Origin: Methanothrix sp.
GTDB taxonomy: Archaea; Halobacteriota; Methanosarcinia; Methanotrichales; Methanotrichaceae
Length of the DNA: 17,551 bases
Reading direction: 5' to 3'
Assembly (NCBI GenBank): GCA_028682845.1
Contig: JAJRAT010000078.1
Coordinates: forward strand, 1 to 17,551
The notes under the pieces were generated by a model. The model was not told where the DNA came from, made no database searches, and saw only the letters and a program-made list of their open reading frames with translations. Shown in pieces: positions 1 through 7,236 of this stretch. Each line of letters opens with the position of its first letter. Position 1 is the stretch's first letter. The translations under genes and the position numbers were made by a program.

Positions 1-3000
1 AAGGCTGCGCGGTCAGGGCGGCGCAGGACTACCTCTCCATCCTCGGCGACGGGCTCTTCCAGTTATTCTTCGAGAAGGGAATGAAGGACAACGGGGATCG
101 GCTCTCAACCGGCGGAGACCTGACTATCGCGTCGACCATTCCCGATGCTTTGCAGCTCCCCTGGGAATATCTAAAATTTGCCGGTGAGGCGATCGGTTTT
201 AGCGAAAGGTTCAGTATAACTCGCCGTCCTATTGCCGGGGCGGCGCAGCCTGCAATGCAGATCCAGAGCACAAAGCCTGAACCTGGGCCTTTGCGCGTGC
301 TATTTTTCGCCTGCGAGCCTCTCGATTATGACCTGGAGGAGCAGGGCTTCTTGCGGGCGATGGAGGGGCGGGGTGCCGTCCTGCAAATAGGCGACTTCGG
401 CACATTCGATGAGCTGAAAATGCTTGCCAAGACATTTCGTCCACATCTGATTCACCTCGTCGGGCAGGCCAAGATGTCGGGCGGCAAGGCGCTCTTTGTC
501 ATGCAGGACGAGGACGGCAAATCGGATGCAAAGACCGGGGCAGATGTGGCGGAAGCCTTGAAGGGAAGCGGCGTGCAGTGTCTCATTCTCGGCGGATGCC
601 AGAGCGAGCATCCCGAGTCTCTTGATCTGCTGGCCATGAGTGCGGCTGAGCATCTGCCGCTGTCCGTGGCCTGGAACAGTTCGGCAGCCTCCGCAGCATC
701 ATTTTACGGGACTCTTGAGCAGGGCGTGTCCGTTGGCGAGGCGCTGGGTGCGGCTCGCCGGGATATTCGGGATTCATGCCTCAAGGAAGGAAAGCTCTGT
801 GCTCTGCCGATTCTGTACTCATCAACTGATCACTCATTCACTGATCAACAACGGATATTCGACGCCGATAAAAGGCCGCACGGGACAACTGATTGGGGAA
901 TTGTCAGGAATGCCCTGGAGCCTCTGCCGGGAATGACGGAGGGGTACGCGTTCAATTTCGTGAACCGAAGACGGGATCTGCATCGCCTCCTTCCGGCTAT
1001 GCAAAGCGGCGCGGCTCGCACCGTTATCATCACGGGAAAAAGCGGCATGGGCAAGAGTGCTCTGGCCACCAGGCTTGCCCGGCAGCTTGCTCTTTTCGGA
1101 TATTCCGTCATTCCCGTTTACAGCTCTCGAAATAATCCTTTGAGCGCAGCGCGATTTCTGGAGGCTGTCATCGGCTTCTTGACCAGGATCGGCAAGCTGA
1201 AAGAGGCACAGAGCCTGAGAGACGCAAAAACGCCTCTGGCGGCCAGGCTGAAAAGCGCGCAAAAGCTGCTGAACGAGGGAAAATATCTGATCCTGTGGGA
1301 CGGACTGGACCTGGAAGAGAAGACGGGTCGCATCAACGATGCCGAGCTGGCGGCGTTCTATATGCAGATGCTGAAGGGAATGGAGAGCAGCCGGGCTATC
1401 ATCACATGCTCGTCTCTTCCTGCCGATGCATTGACACTGCCCAAGCGTGCCTGGGAGTGGCCGCTGTCCGGCTTAGCCGAAAGCGCATTTATAAAATTCC
1501 TGCTGCAGAACGAGGCGGTAGCCGCACGGTATCGTCGCGGCGAGACGAGTCACGCAGAGCTGATCAAGCTCCATTCCCTGGCCGCGGGAAGCCCCGGCCT
1601 CCTATCTCCGGCCACGCAAGCGGCCAAGATCGGGGCCGGGATTCAAAGCAGCGACGACATCCCGAAAGCGGGGCTCTCCACATTGGGCCCGGATTTGCGT
1701 CTTTCCCTGGGCCGAGCTGCGGTTTTCGGCATCGCGGCCAATTCGTCGGGCCTGGCAGCCGCAGCCGGGATCTCTGAGCGTGCCGCCGATGAGTTGATTA
1801 TGCAATGGCAGCAGCTCATGCTGGCCTATCCGGTGGGGAAACTGTGGGCTTTGCAGCCCTCCCTGCGGCCAGGCTTGCTGGCGGCTCTGTCGCCGGAGGA
1901 GCGAGCGGCGGCGGAAGAAGCGGCGGCGGCGTTCCTGAGGGATCTGGCGGAGGAAGGACAGGCATCCGTGCTCGGCCTCTCCCGGCTTGATGCCTTGCTG
2001 GAAGCGCGGGGTCACTATCTTGCCGCAGGAGATACGCCGGCTGCAAGAAGCGTTACGAGCCGCATCAGCAGCTATCTGGTGCGTCGCGGCTACTATGCGG
2101 AAGTGATCCGGCAAAACCTGCCGCTCCTGCCGCTGCAAACGCATCCCGAGCCTATGAACTGGATTGCCCAAGCCTTCATGGAGCTGGGCAATTTTTCCAA
2201 AGCGGCAGAATGGTACGCTCGCGCCCTGGAGAGCGGGCCGGATAGAATTGCCCTTCAGGGATTGGGCATGCTCCTTCTCCACCAGGGCAAGAACGAGCAG
2301 GCAAAAGAGAGCTTCTGCCAAGCCGAGGAGATTTGCCGCACCGAGGAGGATACTGCCGGGGTGGCGGCAGCGCTGCAGGGGCTCGCATCCATTGATCTGC
2401 TGCAGAAGAACTACGACGCCGCCATGGAAAAGATGCAAAAGACCCTGGGTCTTTTGGAGAAGCTGGGGGATCTGCGCAGCCAGTCTTCTACGTTGCAGAG
2501 CATGGCCATGCTCGACTTTAACCGCGGCAACCTTGATGCCGCCCGCACTCTGCTGATGCGGGCGGTGGCGTTGCAAAGCAGCATCGATGACCGGGCGAGC
2601 TTGGCCGAAGCGCAATACGCTCTGGCCTCCATCGACTTTGAGAAGGGAGACTACGATCCTGCGGCAGAGGAATTCCGGCAAGCCCTTCAACTCAAGCGCG
2701 AGATCGGCGAGCAGCGGGGTGAGGCGGCCATTTTGCACAACCTCGGCCTCATAGAATCACAGAAAGACAACAAAGAGTCGGCTTTTTCGAATTTCCGCGA
2801 TGCTCTTCAAATCTATCAGGACCTTTGCGACAAGCCGGGCGAAGCGGGGGCCTTCTTCCAGCTCGGCGCTCTTGCCGTGCAGATGGACAAGATGCATGAG
2901 GGCCTGCGCCTGATGGCGCTTGCCGCCGTGGTCTTGAGGAGCATCAAGAGCGATGACGTCAAGAACGTCGAGCCGATGGTTGAGCGGCTGGCATCAAAGC

Positions 3001-3107
3001 TGAATTTCAGCCAGGAGCAGTTCATGGTCATGGTGCAGGAGGTCTTGCAGAGCTATCTCAAGGACCGGGGCTGGGGGCTGGTGGAAAAGGTATTGGCGAA
3101 AAAATAG
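1..3107 (+). CDS. CHAT-STAND ATPase-TPR protein, 5' end outside the window
   Basis: The frame is open from base 3 with no stop, and residues before the ATG at 81 already look like CHAT sequence, so the true start lies upstream. Numbering from that ATG, the CHAT domain spans about 1-235: a PWEYL motif near 29, IHLVGQ at 124-129, GGCQS with Cys173, and a conserved end with VSVGEALGAARR. CHAT proteases normally have His in the HxxGH position; here it is Gln129 (CAG). A STAND-type ATPase follows, with Walker A GKSGMGKS at 319-326, Walker B LILWDGLD ending at Asp410, an SRAIITCSS strand and an AAGSPGLL motif. A likely winged-helix region comes next, then about seven TPR units from roughly base 2146 to 2945. 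This layout is known from signalling and cell-death or defence proteins that sense a partner through the TPRs. The target is unknown. Degenerate catalysis suggests a sensor or scaffold role, which is inference. Confidence 0.85.
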   Translation, partial: GCAVRAAQDYLSILGDGLFQLFFEKGMKDNGDRLSTGGDLTIASTIPDALQLPWEYLKFAGEAIGFSERFSITRRPIAGAAQPAMQIQSTKPEPGPLRVLFFACEPLDYDLEEQGFLRAMEGRGAVLQIGDFGTFDELKMLAKTFRPHLIHLVGQAKMSGGKALFVMQDEDGKSDAKTGADVAEALKGSGVQCLILGGCQSEHPESLDLLAMSAAEHLPLSVAWNSSAASAASFYGTLEQGVSVGEALGAARRDIRDSCLKEGKLCALPILYSSTDHSFTDQQRIFDADKRPHGTTDWGIVRNALEPLPGMTEGYAFNFVNRRRDLHRLLPAMQSGAARTVIITGKSGMGKSALATRLARQLALFGYSVIPVYSSRNNPLSAARFLEAVIGFLTRIGKLKEAQSLRDAKTPLAARLKSAQKLLNEGKYLILWDGLDLEEKTGRINDAELAAFYMQMLKGMESSRAIITCSSLPADALTLPKRAWEWPLSGLAESAFIKFLLQNEAVAARYRRGETSHAELIKLHSLAAGSPGLLSPATQAAKIGAGIQSSDDIPKAGLSTLGPDLRLSLGRAAVFGIAANSSGLAAAAGISERAADELIMQWQQLMLAYPVGKLWALQPSLRPGLLAALSPEERAAAEEAAAAFLRDLAEEGQASVLGLSRLDALLEARGHYLAAGDTPAARSVTSRISSYLVRRGYYAEVIRQNLPLLPLQTHPEPMNWIAQAFMELGNFSKAAEWYARALESGPDRIALQGLGMLLLHQGKNEQAKESFCQAEEICRTEEDTAGVAAALQGLASIDLLQKNYDAAMEKMQKTLGLLEKLGDLRSQSSTLQSMAMLDFNRGNLDAARTLLMRAVALQSSIDDRASLAEAQYALASIDFEKGDYDPAAEEFRQALQLKREIGEQRGEAAILHNLGLIESQKDNKESAFSNFRDALQIYQDLCDKPGEAGAFFQLGALAVQMDKMHEGLRLMALAAVVLRSIKSDDVKNVEPMVERLASKLNFSQEQFMVMVQEVLQSYLKDRGWGLVEKVLAKK

Positions 3108-3128
3108 CGCTGCTGGAGAGCAAGACAG

Positions 3129-3170
3129 CCAAGCTTGGCCCAGCTTGGTGGCCATCATTCTTCTAGCTTT
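3129..3170. terminator. Hairpin between convergent genes
   Basis: A 7-bp perfect stem, CCAAGCT (3129-3135) with AGCTTGG (3142-3148), encloses the loop TGGCCC. A pyrimidine-rich run, TTCTTCTAGCTTTT, follows on the plus strand. It lies in the 62-base gap between the stop of the CHAT gene and the stop of the convergent hydrolase gene, where a terminator is expected. Archaeal termination relies mainly on the T-tract, so the role of the hairpin is uncertain. Confidence 0.45.
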
Positions 3171-3979
3171 TATAATATTTCCTCTTTTAATATTGTGTAA
3201 AATCCATTCCTCGCTCTTCTCTCAATCCAGGGTTTATGCCCGCATTCATCAAGCAGAATAAAGCGAAAGTTCGACAAAATATTTTGCAGAGGCTCTTTGA
3301 CGCCGAGGGCAGGATGCGGGTCCCAGGAACCGTGAATTGCCACCACGGGACAATTGATCTTCTTACCCAGTGCCAGCAGTTGGCCATTTTGCCTCATCGC
3401 TGCCGCTTCAGTCCAGACACGCCGGAAGATCTCAGCATCGCATTTTATGAGCGGATTTCGATTTGTTTCATCAGCTCCGGGCGCATTAAAAATGGGATCA
3501 AAAGCATCTGCCTTCTCCAGCAGCTCGCCCATCCTGGCCAGCGCCTTATCTTTTTGAGCTGCATCGATGTCTTCGTCCAGCATTTCGAATATTCGCATCG
3601 CTTCATTGCAATCATTGCCGTCAAGCCTGCCAAGCCGGTTAGGAAGAATCTCGGAGGCATATTTCTCTTCGAACGGCCCGCTCCCTACTAAAATCAGCTT
3701 TTTAACAAGCCCGGGATGCTCCGCGGCCAGCATGAAGCTGAGATACGCACCCCAGGAAAAACCGATCAAGATCACAGGAGGATCTGAAAAATTCTCCATA
3801 ATATTCTTCAATTCCGCTATCTGTCCCTGAACCGAGGACGCCGTCTGCAGCGGTTCCAGAACGCCAACGCGGTGGAAGAGTTCTTGCGCCACAGGTTCCA
3901 TCTCTCCGGCGGCGCCAGGGCCGCCGTGAACGACAGCAACGCGAAAAGGCGGCTTGCCGTAAATCCTCGGATTTTGCAT
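3170..3979 (-). CDS. Alpha/beta hydrolase (proline iminopeptidase-like)
   Basis: A 269-residue protein from the ATG at 3979. HGGPG at 18-22 is the oxyanion-hole motif typical of proline iminopeptidase-like and related hydrolases. The nucleophile elbow is GFSWGA with Ser75, and the rest of the triad is probably Asp220 (GSWDPH) and His248 (CGHKPW). No signal peptide is visible, so it is likely cytoplasmic. Its substrate cannot be told from sequence; esterase, lipase or peptidase are all possible. The frame stays open upstream to a TTG at 4069, but that extension runs into the fpo terminator hairpin, so I prefer 3979. No clear ribosome site precedes 3979. An ATTTATT element about 28 nt upstream suggests a leaderless transcript. 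The gene is convergent with the CHAT gene and separate from the fpo operon. Confidence 0.75.
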   Translation of the reverse strand: MQNPRIYGKPPFRVAVVHGGPGAAGEMEPVAQELFHRVGVLEPLQTASSVQGQIAELKNIMENFSDPPVILIGFSWGAYLSFMLAAEHPGLVKKLILVGSGPFEEKYASEILPNRLGRLDGNDCNEAMRIFEMLDEDIDAAQKDKALARMGELLEKADAFDPIFNAPGADETNRNPLIKCDAEIFRRVWTEAAAMRQNGQLLALGKKINCPVVAIHGSWDPHPALGVKEPLQNILSNFRFILLDECGHKPWIERRARNGFYTILKEEIL

Positions 3980-4007
3980 CAATGCTGAGATGATGAACCT
4001 CTGGTGC

Positions 4008-4014
4008 AATAAAT
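4008..4014 (-). promoter_or_regulatory. Possible TATA box of the hydrolase gene
   Basis: ATTTATT on the minus strand ends about 28 nt before the ATG at 3979, the spacing expected of an archaeal TATA box for a leaderless mRNA. It is a weak match on its own, and no BRE was confirmed. Confidence 0.3.
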
Positions 4015-4047
4015 GATACGATCCGCAATTGAGGGAATATTCCGGCA

Positions 4048-4081
4048 AAGAAAGAAAAAATCGCCACAAGCGGGCGATTTT
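4048..4081 (-). terminator. Hairpin plus T-tract ending the fpo transcript
   Basis: Read on the minus strand, AAAATCGCC (4081-4073) pairs perfectly with GGCGATTTT (4065-4057) around the 7-base loop CGCTTGT, then continues as TTCTTTCTTT. This looks like an intrinsic terminator. It sits about 150 nt after the fpoN stop and before the hydrolase start, so it probably separates the two transcripts. A second T-run (TTTTTTT, 4228-4222) directly after the fpoN stop may also act, as archaeal termination often needs only T-tracts. Confidence 0.6.
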
Positions 4082-4232
4082 CCATTCAGTTTTTCGGTTT
4101 TATGGAGTGTACTATCATTGAAAAATTGTCGCCGTCAGGCCTCTATTTAATCGCGAAAATGACATGATAGACCAGAATCGCAATAATGATAATAGCTGTT
4201 TCCAGAGTTTGTGGCTGTTTTAAAAAAAGGTT

Positions 4233-5732
4233 TTACTGAGGCAGCAGAACCGCTGCTGCCTGCAGTGCCCAGTCGACGAATGACTGCGGGAAGACACCGA
4301 TCCAGACCACTGCTATGAGGGTCAGGACCAGGGCGACCACATATCCTTTCGGCTCCGAGACTTTCGGACCGGCGGGCTCTTTCAGGTACATGTAGCTGAT
4401 GATCCTCAGGTAGTACACCAGCGATAGAGCGCTGTTGAGGATTGCGATTACAGCCAGCCACAAGAGGCCGGAGTAAATGGCCGAGCTGAAGAGCACGAAC
4501 TTGCCGATGTATCCTGCCGTTGGCGGAATTCCTGCCAGGGCGAACATGAAGATCAGCATACAGAACGCGGTGATGGGCGCTCTTTGAGCAAGACCTGCAT
4601 AGTTCGAGATGTCATCGGGGTCCTTTTCGCTGCTCGCGGAAACCATGGACGCCACCTGAGCCGTGCCGATGAAGGCTCCGGTCTTCATGAGCGCATGTCC
4701 CAGGATGAGCAGCAGTGCACCGGCGATGCCGAGCTGAGCTGCGGGAACCGCCAGGCCGTTGAAGGCTGTGACCGGGGCGGCTCCGTAGGCTGCACCCACT
4801 ACCACAAAGCCGATGGCGATGTAACCGGCCTGTGCGATGGATGAGTACGCCAGGATGCGTCGGACGTTATCCTGCCAGCAGGCGGCCAGGTTGCCCAAGG
4901 TCATGGTTACGGCTGCAAGGATTGCGAAGGCCAGATACCACTCCATGCGCAGAGCAATGAGCCCGATGAGGAGCACCCTGAAGGCGGCTGCAAAGCCCAT
5001 CTTCTTGGAGCCCGCGGCAAGCATTGCCGAAACGAGCGCCGGTGCGCCCTCGTAGGTATCGGGAGCCCACATATGGAAGGGCACCAGAGCCATCTTGAAG
5101 GCAAATCCTGCAATGACGAAGAGCAGTGCCACTAGCGTCGCCGGGCCGAAGTTGCCAAGTGAAGCTGCGGCAATGTCCGCCAGTTTGGTTGAGCCGGTCA
5201 TGCCGTAGAGCAGCGAGAAGCCGAAGAGCATGAACGCAGAGGAGACCGACCCGAAGATGAAGTACTTCATGGCGGCTTCCAGGTTCTTCTTGCTCTTGTC
5301 AAAGGCTGCCAGGGCATAGGTGGACAGGCTTGCCAGCTCGAATCCCACGAACAATGTCACGAGATCAACGGAACTGGCGACCACCATCATACCGACTGTG
5401 GCAAAGAGGAGCAGCGCATAGTAAACATCCGCTCCTTTTCCCGTGTACTTGGATAGCGATGCAATCACTACCAAGAGTGATACAATCAGGAAGACGGCCT
5501 TGAAGAACTGAGACAAGGCATCCACCGAGACTGTATCGAAGAAGAATATGGCAGGCTTGGAGATGGTTAAAGTGTTGGCAACAATGGCCAGAGCCGCCAC
5601 AATGCCGGCTGCGCTCAGGTATCCCATGAGCTTGCCGCTATCCTTCATGAGAGAGCCCAGCAGCACTACCAGTACTGCCAGAGCTGTGAGCAACGCCTCT
5701 CCCCAAAGGGGTGCGTAGTGCGAAAAGTCCAC
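4233..5732 (-). CDS. fpoN: F420H2 dehydrogenase subunit FpoN (NuoN-like)
   Basis: A 499-residue, highly hydrophobic antiporter-like subunit with about 14 membrane helices, forming one proton channel of the Fpo membrane arm. Key charged residues match the NuoN family: Glu132 in FVGFELASLS, Lys213 in FAFKMALVPFHMW, and Lys243/Lys244 in AAGSKKMGF. The start is GTG at 5732, directly preceded by a GGGGGTGATC ribosome site that lies in the end of fpoM, so translation is probably coupled; only one base separates the two genes. It is the last fpo gene here. In Methanosarcina I expect fpoO next, but none is seen. A 29-codon hydrophobic stretch continues in frame after the TAA stop (see findings). Confidence 0.95.
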   Translation of the reverse strand: MDFSHYAPLWGEALLTALAVLVVLLGSLMKDSGKLMGYLSAAGIVAALAIVANTLTISKPAIFFFDTVSVDALSQFFKAVFLIVSLLVVIASLSKYTGKGADVYYALLLFATVGMMVVASSVDLVTLFVGFELASLSTYALAAFDKSKKNLEAAMKYFIFGSVSSAFMLFGFSLLYGMTGSTKLADIAAASLGNFGPATLVALLFVIAGFAFKMALVPFHMWAPDTYEGAPALVSAMLAAGSKKMGFAAAFRVLLIGLIALRMEWYLAFAILAAVTMTLGNLAACWQDNVRRILAYSSIAQAGYIAIGFVVVGAAYGAAPVTAFNGLAVPAAQLGIAGALLLILGHALMKTGAFIGTAQVASMVSASSEKDPDDISNYAGLAQRAPITAFCMLIFMFALAGIPPTAGYIGKFVLFSSAIYSGLLWLAVIAILNSALSLVYYLRIISYMYLKEPAGPKVSEPKGYVVALVLTLIAVVWIGVFPQSFVDWALQAAAVLLPQ

Positions 5733-5733
5733 T

Positions 5734-7236
5734 TCAGATCACCCCCATCTGAGTTAAGGTCACTACCGGCTCCATGAGCTGGGTAGCAGCCGTGCCCATC
5801 ATATCCGTGATCAGGCCGGGCTGTATGCCGAAGATCAGCGTGAGAACGATGATCATGGCCATAGAGAACAGCTCGTAGCTGTGCGGATCATGGACATTCA
5901 TATACTTCTTCAATATCGGTCCGAACATGGCTTTCTGCATGGCCCAAAGGTGATAGGCAGCAGTGGTGGCCACGCTCAGGAATACTACGATTATGGTGTA
6001 TGTCGGAAGCGTGGGATATGATCCGGTCAGGACCATGAACTCGGCCACGAAACCGCTCATGCCCGGCAGTCCCAGGGAGGCCATGAAACCGGCCATCATG
6101 AGGACGGCGAACTTGGGCATGCGATCAGCCAGGCCACCCAAATCGGCGATAACCCTGGTTCCGACCACGTGCTGGATAGTACCGGCGGACATGAACAGAA
6201 CGCAGGTGATGATGCCGTGGGAGAACTGCTGGAACATGGCACCCTGAATGGACATCCAGGTGAAGGCCACAGCGCCCAAAGTTACGAATCCCATGTGGCT
6301 GACGGACGAGTAAGCCACCAGCTTCTTGATGTCTTTTTGTGCCAGCGCCATGAAGGCTCCGTAGACGATGGAAAGCACCGCGATGATGGCGATGATGGTC
6401 ACGAAGGCCTTGTCGACGTTAGGCAGCATGGGCATGATGACCCTGAAGAGGCCGTATCCGCCCATCTTGAGCAGCAGAGCCGCCAGTACCACGGAACCGG
6501 CTGTTGGTGCCTCGACGTGGGCATCAGGCAGCCAGGTGTGGAATGGGAAGGCGGGCATCTTGACCAGGAATCCCAGCAGCAGCCCTGCAAAGATGATGTT
6601 GAGCAGGCTGGTCGGGAATATGGTCTTGTCCGAAGTGGCCTGCAGAAGGGTCAGCATATCGAAAGTTCTGGACCCGTCGGGCAACTGGTAAGTGAAGTAC
6701 AGGGCAAAGATTGCCAGCAGCATCACTAAGCTTGCCACGTGGGTGTAGATGAAGAACTTGATTGCTGCATAGTCCTTTCTCGGGCCGCCCCACGATCCGA
6801 TGAGGAAGAACATGGGGATGAGCACTATCTCCCAGAAGATGTAGAACAGGAAGAAGTCCAGGGCCGTGAAGACGCCTAAGACGCCCACTTCATTCAGGAG
6901 AAGCAGGGCGAAGTACTGATTGGGCTTCTTTGTCTCTCCCCAGGAGTAGATTATGACCAGAACGGTCACGATGGTGGACAGGAACAGCAACGGGAATCCT
7001 ATGCCGTCAACTCCGACGGTATATTTCACTCCGAGAGTGGGAACCCAGTTGTAGCTCTCCACGAACTGCATGATCTTTGAGGTTTTGTCGAACTCCATGT
7101 ACATTTGCAGGGATAAGACCAGAGGTATCAATGAGGCCAGAAGGGCCACGAACTTGGCCTTGGACCCCGCGAAGAAGGAGACCAGCGCTCCGATGAGTGG
7201 AACAATGATCATCAACGATATTGCGTTTGCGATCAT
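5734..7236 (-). CDS. fpoM: F420H2 dehydrogenase subunit FpoM (NuoM-like)
   Basis: A 500-residue antiporter-like membrane subunit with about 14 helices. Diagnostic features are Glu136 in FYIFWEIVLIP, Lys226 in GFLVKMPAFPFHTWLPDAH, and Lys257 in ALLLKMGGYG. These are the charged residues that form the central proton path in NuoM and antiporter-type Mrp subunits. KDIKKLVAYSSVSHMG is the usual loop signature of this family. The ATG at 7236 overlaps the fpoL stop as ATGA and has a strong AAGGAGGTG ribosome site just upstream, so the start is secure and coupled to fpoL. Length and motif order are normal for the family. Confidence 0.96.
   Translation of the reverse strand: MIANAISLMIIVPLIGALVSFFAGSKAKFVALLASLIPLVLSLQMYMEFDKTSKIMQFVESYNWVPTLGVKYTVGVDGIGFPLLFLSTIVTVLVIIYSWGETKKPNQYFALLLLNEVGVLGVFTALDFFLFYIFWEIVLIPMFFLIGSWGGPRKDYAAIKFFIYTHVASLVMLLAIFALYFTYQLPDGSRTFDMLTLLQATSDKTIFPTSLLNIIFAGLLLGFLVKMPAFPFHTWLPDAHVEAPTAGSVVLAALLLKMGGYGLFRVIMPMLPNVDKAFVTIIAIIAVLSIVYGAFMALAQKDIKKLVAYSSVSHMGFVTLGAVAFTWMSIQGAMFQQFSHGIITCVLFMSAGTIQHVVGTRVIADLGGLADRMPKFAVLMMAGFMASLGLPGMSGFVAEFMVLTGSYPTLPTYTIIVVFLSVATTAAYHLWAMQKAMFGPILKKYMNVHDPHSYELFSMAMIIVLTLIFGIQPGLITDMMGTAATQLMEPVVTLTQMGVI

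Noticed and set aside
1602..2738. A 378-codon open frame on the minus strand inside the CHAT-TPR gene.
   Set aside because: It is antisense to a frame with clear ATPase and TPR motifs, its sequence is Arg/Gln/Leu-rich with no domain features, and it has the pattern expected of GC-rich antisense shadow.
4185..4208. Minus-strand GGAAACAGCTAT resembles part of the M13 reverse sequencing primer site.
   Set aside because: Only 12 bases match, the flanks differ, and the sequence continues with native AT-rich spacer; no other vector sequence is seen. Chance is the simplest reading.
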